Shown piece by piece: positions 1 to 8,050 of a stretch of 64,000 nucleotides of DNA (the stretch's first letter is position 1; each line of letters starts with the position of its first letter). The stretch is from CAYUVH01 sp964448135 (GTDB lineage Bacteria > Verrucomicrobiota > Verrucomicrobiia > Limisphaerales > UBA8199). The notes under the pieces are model-generated. The model saw only the letters and a program-made list of their open reading frames with translations, did not search any database and was not told the DNA's origin. The position numbers were made by a program, and so were the translations under genes. Location: positions 1 to 64,000 of the forward strand of contig CAYUVH010000051.1 in assembly GCA_964448135.1 (NCBI GenBank), read 5' to 3'.

Positions 1-183
1 CCGCCGCTGCGGGTGCTTTTTTGAATCCCGGGGCCGAATCACTTCGCTCGCCTGCAAAATCGGTGCCGCTGGGGGGGGGGACCGCCGCGCTCCCGGAAAA
101 CGCCCGAAGTCACCTGTCCGTAACTTTCTTCTCGCTATTTATTTGAAACCGAATTATCTCCGCCTCGTCTTTGTTTGAGCATC

Positions 184-1215
184 ATGAATAAGGTTCGTTT
201 TGGTCTGATCGGTTACGGCGCGTGGGGCCGGCATCACGCGCGGGCGATCGCGGAATGCGCGGATGCCGAACTGGCCGGCATCGCCACCCGCACTCCGCTC
301 AACCAGGCCGAGGCCCGCAGCGTTCACCGCGGCGCCGCGATTCATGCGGATTATCGCGAACTGCTCGCCAGCCCTGATATTGATGTCGTCGATGTTGTCC
401 TGCCCACCTTTCTGCACGCGGAAGTCGCCGCCGCCGTGCTGGAGGCGGGGAAACATTTGCTCCTGGAAAAACCCATGGCCCCGACCATCGCGGAGTGCGA
501 TCGGCTCATTGCGCTGGCCGCGGAACGAAAGCGCTTGCTGGCGATCGGCCATGAGTTCCGGCTCTCTTCGCTCTGGGGACGGGTGAAGGACATGATCGAG
601 GCCGGCGCGATTGGCGAGCCGCAATACGCTTTGATCGAACTCTGGCGGCGACCCTATCGCACCGGCGCCGAGGGCTGGCGCTACGACCTGAAACGCGTCG
701 GCAACTGGATCCTCGAGGAACCCATCCATTTCTTTGACCTCGCCCGCTGGTATCTTTCCAGCCTGGGCGAACCTCAAAGCGTCTACGCGCAGGCCAGTTC
801 CCGCCAGGTGGACCACCCCGAGCTCAAGGACAACTTCAGCGCCATCGTCAATTTCCCGCGCGGCGCCTACGCCGTGATTTCCCAGACCCTCAGCGCCTTC
901 GAGCATCATCAGGTCGTCAAAGTCACCGGCACCACCGGCGCGCTCTGGGCCACGTGGAGCGGCGCGCTCGACCGCACTTACCATCCCACCTTTTCCCTCA
1001 AACACTTCGATGGCCAGGTCATCCAGGAAATCCCCATCACCAAAATGACCGGCGAAGTCTACGAGCTCGCGGAGGAAATCGCCCTCGTCTGCCGCGCCGT
1101 GCGTGGCCAGGGCATCGTGCCCGTCACCGGTGCTGACGGCCGCTGGTCCGTCCGCATGTGTCTTAAAGCCCAGGAATCCGTGGATACCGGCAAAGTCGTA
1201 TCACTCTGCCCCTAA
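184..1215 (+). CDS. Gfo/Idh/MocA family NAD(P)-dependent oxidoreductase
   Basis: A predicted soluble dehydrogenase of about 343 residues. The N-terminus RFGLIGYGAWGRHHARAIAE is the Rossmann GxGxxG dinucleotide site. It is followed by the family's LLLEKPMAPT segment, whose EKP lysine is the usual catalytic residue, and by the C-terminal alpha/beta domain with GNWILEEPIHFFDLARWY. The family oxidises or reduces sugars, inositols and related polyols; the substrate here cannot be read. I chose the ATG at 184 because the in-frame TTG at 175 only adds three residues before a typical start. It stands alone, upstream of a small lipoprotein gene on the same strand. The family assignment is firm, the substrate unknown. 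Confidence 0.9.
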   Translation: MNKVRFGLIGYGAWGRHHARAIAECADAELAGIATRTPLNQAEARSVHRGAAIHADYRELLASPDIDVVDVVLPTFLHAEVAAAVLEAGKHLLLEKPMAPTIAECDRLIALAAERKRLLAIGHEFRLSSLWGRVKDMIEAGAIGEPQYALIELWRRPYRTGAEGWRYDLKRVGNWILEEPIHFFDLARWYLSSLGEPQSVYAQASSRQVDHPELKDNFSAIVNFPRGAYAVISQTLSAFEHHQVVKVTGTTGALWATWSGALDRTYHPTFSLKHFDGQVIQEIPITKMTGEVYELAEEIALVCRAVRGQGIVPVTGADGRWSVRMCLKAQESVDTGKVVSLCP

Positions 1216-1334
1216 CCCTCTCCGTAGAGCCAACGGCCCGTCCTCATACCAGCCTTGGCTGAAGGCCCGAACCATGCTCCGCCACCATCCGTCCTTGCCG
1301 TGACGCGCTTAAACCGGCACGGTCTAAGTGCTTT

Positions 1335-1772
1335 ATGAAGAATTTCGGTGTGCTTTTCGGTTCGATGGTGCTTCTGCTGATTTGCATTGGCTGCGAAACC
1401 GCCCGTCCCCAATACGTCGCGCCCCGCGTCACCGGCCGGGTCCTCGACGGTCAGACCCATCAGCCCATCAGCGGCGTCGCGGTCCAGCGGCTCAGCGCCA
1501 ACGAAAGTTACATTATCGAAAACCCCTCCAAGGCCGGCACTGCCCATGATCCGTCTGCCGTCTGCCAGACCGCCGCCGACGGCACCTTCTCGCTGACCAG
1601 CCTCAAGGTGTACAATGTCTTCGAGCATACAACTTGGTACGCCGTCAGCCTGTCCTTTCATCACCCGGCTTACCAATCCTTCGGCTCCACCTACAGCCAG
1701 ACCACGAACTACCCCTCCGCCGAACCCATCGTCGAAACCGGCGACATACTCCTGATGCCGCTGGCCAAATAG
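1335..1772 (+). CDS. Small lipoprotein with carboxypeptidase-regulatory-like fold
   Basis: This encodes 145 residues. The first 22 form a signal peptide ending in a lipobox (LLLICIGC), so the mature protein should be lipidated at Cys. The remainder, with a VTGRVLDGQTHQPISGVAV stretch followed by ADGTFSLTSL, looks like a CarboxypepD_reg/CNA-B type beta-sandwich. Such domains are common in exported proteins of Bacteroidota and Verrucomicrobiota and usually serve as structural or binding modules. No catalytic residues are evident. The gene ends immediately before a run of short GGTACGGGT repeats. Function unknown. Confidence 0.75.
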   Translation: MKNFGVLFGSMVLLLICIGCETARPQYVAPRVTGRVLDGQTHQPISGVAVQRLSANESYIIENPSKAGTAHDPSAVCQTAADGTFSLTSLKVYNVFEHTTWYAVSLSFHHPAYQSFGSTYSQTTNYPSAEPIVETGDILLMPLAK

Positions 1773-1773
1773 A

Positions 1774-1872
1774 TTGGTACGGGTTGGTACAGGTCTGGTA
1801 CGGGTTTTTGGTACGGGTTTCGCCCAATGTTTACGGGCCTTGGTACGGGTGGTACGGGTTTTGGAAGTATAT
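1774..1872 (+). repeat. GGTACGGGT repeat element, copy 1
   Basis: This is an array of imperfect GGTACGGGT/GGTACAGGT units broken by a spacer containing CCAATGTTTAC and ending near GGAAGTATAT. A second copy with the same order of units and the same spacer lies at 33885..34001. The array starts directly after the stop codon of the lipoprotein gene, and the second copy also follows a gene. It could be read as a Tyr/Trp/Gly-rich peptide, but nothing supports translation. I treat it as a dispersed intergenic repeat. Confidence 0.75.
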
Positions 1873-1933
1873 ATCCCTGTTGGCCACCCTTTCGCCTTCA
1901 CGCCGGGGCGGTTCATCGGTAATCTGCCGCACG

Positions 1934-2647
1934 ATGCAAGAATTCACGGCGCTCGACGGCGCCCTCCTGATAGACAAACCCGCAGGGCCCACCTCGCACG
2001 ATATCGTCGATGCGATTCGCCGGCATTTTAACATCAAGAAAGTCGGCCATTGCGGCACCCTCGACCCCAATGCCACCGGGCTCCTCATTATCGTCCTTGG
2101 CAAAGGCACGAAACTTTCCGAGAAACTGATGTCCGACGACAAGGTGTATGAAGGCACGATGAAATTCGGCGAATCCACCGACAGCTACGACGCCGCCGGC
2201 GAGATCACCAATTCGCTGCCGGTCCCTCCCATGACGTTGCCCGAGCTCAACAAGGCGGGCGCGGAGTTCGTCGGCGACATCATGCAAACCCCGCCGATGG
2301 TTTCGGCTGTGAAAAAGGACGGCGTCCCGCTTTACAAACTTGCGCGCAAAGGCGTCGAAGTCGCCCGCGAACCGCGCCTCATCCACATCTACAATTTCCA
2401 ATTCAGCAAGTATGAGGAACCGATAGGATGGTTCCGGCTGGCGTGCACCAAGGGCACCTACGTGCGTTCGGTCGCGCATGAACTCGGCGAAAAACTCGGC
2501 TGCGGCGCGCACCTCGAAACGCTGCGCCGCGTCGTGTCCGGCAAATTCAACGCCGCCGATGCCACCCCCTTCGAGCACGTGGTGAATTGGTCGCCACGCG
2601 ATTTGGAGGACCACGTCATTCCGTTTTTGAAACTGGCTGGCGCCTGA
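1934..2647 (+). CDS. truB: tRNA pseudouridine(55) synthase TruB
   Basis: TruB converts U55 in the T-loop of tRNAs to pseudouridine. The 237-residue product shows the family core: GALLIDKPAGPTSHDIV at the N-terminus, the catalytic segment GHCGTLDPNATGLL with the nucleophilic Asp, then MQTPPMVSAVKKDGVPLYK and CTKGTYVRSVAHELG. The frame is open upstream to 1634, but that part runs through the repeat array and has no TruB similarity, so the ATG at 1934 is taken as the start. It is slightly short for the family because it lacks a C-terminal PUA domain, which is common. ribF follows after 17 bp, a frequent bacterial pairing. Confidence 0.93.
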   Translation: MQEFTALDGALLIDKPAGPTSHDIVDAIRRHFNIKKVGHCGTLDPNATGLLIIVLGKGTKLSEKLMSDDKVYEGTMKFGESTDSYDAAGEITNSLPVPPMTLPELNKAGAEFVGDIMQTPPMVSAVKKDGVPLYKLARKGVEVAREPRLIHIYNFQFSKYEEPIGWFRLACTKGTYVRSVAHELGEKLGCGAHLETLRRVVSGKFNAADATPFEHVVNWSPRDLEDHVIPFLKLAGA

Positions 2648-2664
2648 GGCGGCGCCGGGGACGC

Positions 2665-3588
2665 ATGCAAATCATCCGCTCCGTTTCGGAACTCCAGCCC
2701 GCCGGCCGCCGCACCTGCCTGGCCATCGGCTTTTTTGACGGCGTCCATCTCGGCCATCAGCACATCATCCGCCAGATGACCGCCGACGCCCGCCAGCACG
2801 AGGGGTTGAGCATCGTGGTCAGCTTCGACAAACATCCCAGCACTGTTGTCGCGCCCGCGCGCGCGCCCTTGTTGATCCAGACGCTGCCCCAGCGCCTGCG
2901 CGCCATCGAGACCCTGTCGCCCGATGCGCTGCTGCTGAATTCGTTCGACAAAAAGTTCAGCGAGCAAACCGGTGAAGACTTCGTGCGCCAGCTCGCGTGT
3001 GAACTCGGTTTGATCCACAGCATTTGCGTGGGCGCGAACTTCGTGTTCGGGAAGGGACGCGGCGGCAATGTCGACCTGTTGCGGAAACTGGGCACGGAAT
3101 TGAAATTCACCGTGCACGGGCTCGGCGCCGTGGCGCTCGAAGGCAAACCCGTCAGCAGCACCCGCATCCGCGAAGCCATCAAGGCCGGTGATCTCGACGC
3201 CGCCAGCCAGTTGCTGGGTCGCGCCTATTCGCTGGCCGGGACGGTCATTGAAGGCGACAAGCTGGGCCGGCAACTTGGCTTTCCCACGGCGAATATCCGG
3301 ACCGACGGCCTGGTCCTTCCGCCATCGGGTGTCTATGCCGTTCACGCCGAAATTGCCGGGCAGACGCATCGGGCGGTGCTGAATATCGGCCTGCGGCCGA
3401 CCGTCAACAATCCGGTGCCGGCACTACGGGTCGAGGCGCATCTGCTCGATTTTCAGGGCGACCTGTATGGCCGGGAGTTGGAAATCACTTTTGTGGACAA
3501 GCTGCGCGAAGAGAAGAAATTCCCGTCGCTGGATGCGCTCCGGGCCCAGATCGCGGCTGATACTGTCGAGGCCCGCCGGCGATTTTGA
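2665..3588 (+). CDS. ribF: Bifunctional riboflavin kinase / FAD synthetase
   Basis: RibF phosphorylates riboflavin to FMN and adenylylates FMN to FAD. The 307-residue protein has both domains in the usual order. The N-terminal nucleotidyltransferase shows IGFFDGVHLGHQHIIRQM and later SSTRIREAIKAGDL. The C-terminal riboflavin kinase starts around residue 190 with GTVIEGDKLGRQLGFPTANI and has the YGRELEITFVDKLREEKKF ending. Length is typical. The ATG at 2665 fits the conserved N-terminus; the in-frame start further upstream overlaps truB. It is probably co-transcribed with truB, 17 bp upstream. Confidence 0.94.
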   Translation: MQIIRSVSELQPAGRRTCLAIGFFDGVHLGHQHIIRQMTADARQHEGLSIVVSFDKHPSTVVAPARAPLLIQTLPQRLRAIETLSPDALLLNSFDKKFSEQTGEDFVRQLACELGLIHSICVGANFVFGKGRGGNVDLLRKLGTELKFTVHGLGAVALEGKPVSSTRIREAIKAGDLDAASQLLGRAYSLAGTVIEGDKLGRQLGFPTANIRTDGLVLPPSGVYAVHAEIAGQTHRAVLNIGLRPTVNNPVPALRVEAHLLDFQGDLYGRELEITFVDKLREEKKFPSLDALRAQIAADTVEARRRF

Positions 3589-3651
3589 GGGTTTTTGGTT
3601 GAACGCATTTAATCGCTTTTTTGTCCATCGACCGATAACATTTTACGACCA

Positions 3652-4641
3652 ATGAATACTGGAATTAACGCGATCAACGAGGCGGTGCAGGAAGCCGGGG
3701 CGTTTGTCCGGCCTTTGTTCAACGAACTGGGCAAAGTCGTCATCGGCCAGACTTACCTGGTCGAGCGCCTCGTCATCGGCCTGCTCGCGAATGGCCACGT
3801 GTTGCTCGAAGGCGTCCCGGGCCTGGCCAAGACGCTCTCAGTCAAGACGCTGGCCCAATGCCTGAATGTGAAGTTCTCCCGGCTCCAATTCACGCCGGAT
3901 ATGCTCCCCGCCGACGTGATCGGCACCCAGATTTACAATCCCCAGTCCGGCGCGTTCACCACCCGCCGCGGCCCGATCTTTGCGAACCTTGTGCTGGCCG
4001 ACGAAATCAACCGTGCCCCGGCGAAGGTGCAAAGCGCGTTGCTCGAAGCGATGCAGGAAAAGCAGGTGACCATCGGCGACCAGACGTTCAAGCTCGAGGA
4101 ACCCTTCCTCGTTCTCGCGACGCAAAACCCCATCGAACAGGAAGGCACCTATCCGTTGCCCGAAGCCCAGGTTGACCGCTTCATGCTCAAGCTGAAGATC
4201 GGCTACCCCTCCCGCGCCGAGGAACGCCAGATTCTCGACCTCATGGCGCGCACTTCCGCTACCCCCACCGCGGGCGCGGTGGTCGAGCCGCAGCAGATTC
4301 TTCGCGCCCGCCAGGTCATCAACGACGTGTACGTGGACGACAAGGTGAAGGATTACATCGTGGATCTCGTTTGTGCCACCCGTGATCCCGAGGCGCACAA
4401 AATAGACGTCAAAGACTTCATCCAACTCGGCGCCTCGCCGCGCGCGACCATTTCGCTCACCCTCGCGGCCAAGGCTCACGCCTTCCTGCGCGGCCGGGGC
4501 TACGTCACCCCGCAGGACGTGAAGAGCATCGGTATGGACGTCCTCCGCCACCGCGTCGCCATCACCTACGAAGCCGAAGCCGAAGAACAGACCAGCGAGA
4601 CGGTGATTCAGAAGATTTTTGACGAACTGCCGGTGCCTTGA
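3652..4641 (+). CDS. MoxR-family AAA+ ATPase
   Basis: This is a 329-residue AAA+ ATPase of the MoxR group, thought to act as a chaperone or metal-insertion factor for VWA-domain partner proteins. Visible motifs are Walker A (LEGVPGLAKTLSVKTLA), Walker B (LVLADEINRAPAKVQSALLE), sensor 1 in ATQNPIEQEGTYPLPEAQ with the following VDRFMLK, and the C-terminal lid with GASPRATISL. The next gene encodes the DUF58/VWA partner usually found with MoxR and begins within 10 bp of this stop codon, so the two are surely co-transcribed. The physiological substrate is unknown. Confidence 0.93.
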   Translation: MNTGINAINEAVQEAGAFVRPLFNELGKVVIGQTYLVERLVIGLLANGHVLLEGVPGLAKTLSVKTLAQCLNVKFSRLQFTPDMLPADVIGTQIYNPQSGAFTTRRGPIFANLVLADEINRAPAKVQSALLEAMQEKQVTIGDQTFKLEEPFLVLATQNPIEQEGTYPLPEAQVDRFMLKLKIGYPSRAEERQILDLMARTSATPTAGAVVEPQQILRARQVINDVYVDDKVKDYIVDLVCATRDPEAHKIDVKDFIQLGASPRATISLTLAAKAHAFLRGRGYVTPQDVKSIGMDVLRHRVAITYEAEAEEQTSETVIQKIFDELPVP

Positions 4642-4650
4642 TTGGTGGGC

Positions 4651-5607
4651 ATGATCCCGCGCGAAATTCTCAAAAAAATCCGCCAGATCGAGTTGCGGAC
4701 GAACCGGCTGGTGAGCGAATCGCTCGCCGGCCAGTACCACAGCGTCTTCAAGGGGCAGGGCATGAATTTTGAGGAGGTGCGCGAATATCAGCCCGGCGAT
4801 GAAGTGCGTTCGATTGACTGGAATGTCACGGCGCGGATGAACCATCCCTTTGTGAAGAAGTTCGTCGAGGAGCGCGAGCTCACGCTGATGCTGGTCGTGG
4901 ATGTGAGCGGCTCCAATCTATTCGGGTCCGGTGAACAGTCGAAGCGCGAGCTGGCGGCGGAGATCGCCTCGGTGCTGGCGTTTTCAGCGATTCGGAACAA
5001 CGACAAGGTGGGGTTGATTCTTTTTACGGACGAGGTCGAGAAATTCATCCCGCCGCGAAAGGGACGGCGGCACGTCTTGCGCGTGATTCGCGAAGTGTTG
5101 TTTTACGAACCGGAGCGGCGGGGCACCGATTTGAACGGCGCGTTGGAATTTCTGATGCGCGTCACGCCGCATCGCGCGATCGCCGTGGTGGTTTCCGATT
5201 TCCTGGGTTCTCCCGCCGCGTCGCGGGGAAAAAAGCGTGGAAAACATCGGCCGCAGATGCTGCACCTTGAATCGTTGGCGCAATCCGCGCTCACGATGCT
5301 GCGCCAGGCCAATCGCCGGCATGACGTGGTCGCCGTCCAAATCTCCGACAAATACGAACTCGAACTGCCCGCGCTCGGTCGCCTCGTCCTGAGCGATGCC
5401 GAGACAGGGCAAGTGATCGAAATCAACACTTCCGATCCCCGCAAGCGCGTCGCGTTTGCAGAGCGGCAGACTCGCACGCAGAATGATCTGGCGCGGCTGT
5501 TCCGCTCGGCGGGCGTGGATGCCATCCGGTTGCGGACGAGCGAGCCCTACGGCATCGAACTGGCGCGGTTCTTCGAGACGCGCGAGAAACGCCGTCTGCG
5601 CGGATAG
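4651..5607 (+). CDS. DUF58 domain protein (VWA-like), MoxR partner
   Basis: The product is about 318 residues. It has the DUF58 hallmark DEVRSIDWNVTARMNHPFVK followed by a von Willebrand A-like core with a MIDAS-type DVSGSNLFGS. In this family the protein pairs with the upstream MoxR ATPase. Unlike many DUF58 proteins it has no obvious N-terminal membrane helices. The ATG at 4651 (MIPREILKKIRQIE) matches the usual family start; TTG at 4642 and GTG at 4645 are in frame but less likely. It converges with the esterase gene, leaving only 11 bp between their stop codons. Confidence 0.9.
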   Translation: MIPREILKKIRQIELRTNRLVSESLAGQYHSVFKGQGMNFEEVREYQPGDEVRSIDWNVTARMNHPFVKKFVEERELTLMLVVDVSGSNLFGSGEQSKRELAAEIASVLAFSAIRNNDKVGLILFTDEVEKFIPPRKGRRHVLRVIREVLFYEPERRGTDLNGALEFLMRVTPHRAIAVVVSDFLGSPAASRGKKRGKHRPQMLHLESLAQSALTMLRQANRRHDVVAVQISDKYELELPALGRLVLSDAETGQVIEINTSDPRKRVAFAERQTRTQNDLARLFRSAGVDAIRLRTSEPYGIELARFFETREKRRLRG

Positions 5608-5618
5608 CCTGTCTCGCG

Positions 5619-7181
5619 TTAGTGCGCGTGGGCGCGCGCGTCCATCTCCTCCAGCATCTGCTTCACCGAGACATCCGCCCATCCGTGCGTCTTGCGCGGG
5701 CCGTAAACGATTTTTCCTTCGAACGGCGGGTCCACTTGTGAAAGCCAGTCCTCGAGCAGATATACCGCGTCGTTGAGAAAAAAATTGTCCGCCTCACCGG
5801 CAGCGATGTGGAGTTTGTTGCGCAGCTTGGGAGCGAGCGTCTTCCAATTCTGCTCGAGCACCAGCTTCAAGTCAAAACGCTTCCAATACTCCGCCACCTC
5901 GTGATTGATGACGCCGCTGCGCGGATCCCAAATCGCCACCGGCAACCCGTCCTTTCCCCGCGGACCAAACACCGCGTTCCAGGCGCCCCATTGCTCGCCA
6001 GAGAGCGTGAAGCTGTTTCCGTGACCGAGTAAATTCTCCATGCCCACCTCGCGCCGCACGGTCAGCACCGTGTCTCCCAAAATGTCCCGCTCACTTGGCC
6101 GTTCATTGCCGTAAGGGTTGATGTAGGCATTGGGTGCCTCGTAAAGATTGATCAGCTCCAGCGCATGAAAATCCACCGGGTCGGGGCAAAAGCCCCACGC
6201 GCCGTTGAAGAAATCCGGATAAAAAATCTGCAACGCCAGCGCGACCCAGCCGCCGGTGGACACTCCGGAAAGAAACCGGGCCTTCGGTTCAGCCATGCCG
6301 CGAAACCGGTTCTCCACCAGCGGAATCAATTCCTGCGTCAGCGCGTCGCCATACGGGCCGCAATTCGCCGAGTTGATTTGATACGGATCCCCGTAAGGAC
6401 CAGCGCCGTCCAACTGAAGCAAAATCACGCGCGCGGTGTCGTCCGCTTTCCAAGCGGCGCCCACTTCAGATTTCGGGCTCAGGAGCCGGGGAGCAGCCGT
6501 GTAGCGCGTGTTGAAGCCGCCAATACGCACCCACAGCGGATAGCGGCGCGTGGTCTCCTGGTCATAACCACGTGGCAGGATCACCGACGCGCGGAGGAAT
6601 ATGGGCCGGTGGTAAAACTCGCTGAGCAGCCGTGATTGGATTTTAAGATACTTGATTTGATCCGTGTCGGGCGGCGGCTGGTCGGGCGCGACCTTTCGCT
6701 TCAACTCGAGCTTCACGGTGCCGCCAGTGGCACCACCTAAGCGGATCCGGGTCACGGGGCTGTAGAGATTGCCCGGGGCATTCACCAATCGCAGGTCCGG
6801 GTTCCATTCGTAAGCGGCTTGGACGTAATAATCATCGGGAGGCAAATCGGTGAGGCGGGCAATTGGGAAAATCAAGCTTTGGCCATCCAAAGTGGCGGGC
6901 TTCCTGGAGCCGAACCCGTCCCAATCCCGGGCCAGGGAAATTGGCGCGTTGACTCCAGCGCGCGTAATCGTGAGACGCGGCTCGGGATTGTTGGTTGCGC
7001 TGAGGATCACAAACAGCCGGCCGGCGTTGGTCCGCTCCGGGAGCCGGGCATCGGCGGTCACTTCAAAACGCAACGCTGCGCTTTGGCCAACAAGTGGGAG
7101 CAACCACAGGCCCAGACTGAGAAAGATCCAGCCGGCGGGAGTGAATCGTAACCGATTGAAGTTGGAATGGCCGGTGTTCAC
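5619..7181 (-). CDS. Secreted esterase-family (alpha/beta hydrolase) protein
   Basis: A protein of about 520 residues with a signal peptide (hydrophobic WIFLSLGLWLLPLVG, then QSAA). It belongs to the putative esterase D-like family. The nucleophile elbow is GVSTG in FLSGVSTGGWVALALQIF, with an Asp-rich region following and a late His in GPRKTHGWAD as the likely catalytic base. The N-terminal ~150 residues form an extra beta-rich part. I place the start at GTG 7181: the reading frame is open to 7265, but that part overlaps the preceding gene and has no signal sequence. It is the last gene of a minus-strand run with the amidase-like, MFS and DegT genes. Substrate unknown; carbohydrate ester or polyester cleavage is possible. 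Confidence 0.8.
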   Translation of the reverse strand: MNTGHSNFNRLRFTPAGWIFLSLGLWLLPLVGQSAALRFEVTADARLPERTNAGRLFVILSATNNPEPRLTITRAGVNAPISLARDWDGFGSRKPATLDGQSLIFPIARLTDLPPDDYYVQAAYEWNPDLRLVNAPGNLYSPVTRIRLGGATGGTVKLELKRKVAPDQPPPDTDQIKYLKIQSRLLSEFYHRPIFLRASVILPRGYDQETTRRYPLWVRIGGFNTRYTAAPRLLSPKSEVGAAWKADDTARVILLQLDGAGPYGDPYQINSANCGPYGDALTQELIPLVENRFRGMAEPKARFLSGVSTGGWVALALQIFYPDFFNGAWGFCPDPVDFHALELINLYEAPNAYINPYGNERPSERDILGDTVLTVRREVGMENLLGHGNSFTLSGEQWGAWNAVFGPRGKDGLPVAIWDPRSGVINHEVAEYWKRFDLKLVLEQNWKTLAPKLRNKLHIAAGEADNFFLNDAVYLLEDWLSQVDPPFEGKIVYGPRKTHGWADVSVKQMLEEMDARAHAH

Positions 7182-7195
7182 TATGCGGTTATTGA

Positions 7196-8050
7196 TTACT
7201 TTGCGCCCGCGGCCTTGTTCTCCGATTGAATGGTGCCGAGGAGTAGCGAGAGCCGTTTGCCCCAAAACGCGAGATCGAAATGCTGGGGATCATCGTGCGC
7301 GTCGGGAATGCCGGCATCCACGGCCGCGTGGAAGCCGGGGATCATCCAGGTGCCGTGTTGCACGCTGGCCGAAACGTAGAGCAGCGCGAGACGATCATAC
7401 TGCGCCTCGGTGAATCCAGGATCGGGAGCGATGGCATCATTTTTTGGACTGCCGCTCGGATCGCGGCGGCGGGGTTGAATGAGCTCGGTGTGAACAAAGT
7501 GGCCGCGGCTTTTCTCACCGACGACACGCACTTCCAGTTTCGTCGCCCGCCACGGGTCCACCCATTCGTGGGGCGCGATGGATTCGCCGAGCCGGTTCAC
7601 AAAGATATGCGCGACCGGCCGCTTCAAATGGGCTTGCAGATTGTTGTGCGACCACGAAGCCGTATTGACGTTCGTGGGAAAGGCCTGGTCCAGATAATTC
7701 GGCGTGCTGGTGTCGTGAATGACGAAATAAGCCGCCGCCAGGTGATTCGTCACGGGCCCGCCGATGTCAGCGTCGGCAATGTGCCTGGCGTCAAGGTAAG
7801 CGCTGAGGGCGGCGGGTGTCACCTGGACGGGTTTGCCGATGAGGCTTTCGAGCGGGGCGGGCAGTATGGCGAGCTGGGGACCCAATCGCCCGAACGGCAA
7901 CACCGGCCGCAACAGGCAGCGCGCCTGTTCGATGGGCGTGCCTTGGAAGGACATCGTGTTCGTGTCGAAGTGGCAGCCGGTCTCCGCGCGAACGGCGCTT
8001 ACCATCGCGCACGCGAACGCGCAGGTGACGAAGATCTCTCCGGGTTTCAT
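7196..8050 (-). CDS. Exported protein, possible divergent amidase_2-like fold
   Basis: The product is 284 residues with a signal peptide of about 22 (VTCAFACAMVSAVRA). The middle part has YFVIHDTSTP, HIFVNRLGES, GHFVHTELIQP and a terminal PDAHDDPQHFD. This order of His and Asp motifs resembles zinc N-acetylmuramoyl-L-alanine amidases (amidase_2), but the match is weak and was judged by eye. If correct it would act on peptidoglycan in the periplasm. Its ATG overlaps the stop of the MFS gene by 4 bp (ATGA), indicating translational coupling. A structure prediction would settle the fold. Confidence 0.6.
   Translation of the reverse strand: MKPGEIFVTCAFACAMVSAVRAETGCHFDTNTMSFQGTPIEQARCLLRPVLPFGRLGPQLAILPAPLESLIGKPVQVTPAALSAYLDARHIADADIGGPVTNHLAAAYFVIHDTSTPNYLDQAFPTNVNTASWSHNNLQAHLKRPVAHIFVNRLGESIAPHEWVDPWRATKLEVRVVGEKSRGHFVHTELIQPRRRDPSGSPKNDAIAPDPGFTEAQYDRLALLYVSASVQHGTWMIPGFHAAVDAGIPDAHDDPQHFDLAFWGKRLSLLLGTIQSENKAAGAK

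Noticed and set aside
64..85. G-run near the left edge
   Set aside because: A simple homopolymer of about ten G residues with no associated motif; may also reflect sequencing uncertainty.
1634..1933. N-terminal extension of truB
   Set aside because: This portion reads through the end of the lipoprotein gene in another frame and the GGTACGGGT repeats; TruB homology begins at the ATG at 1934.
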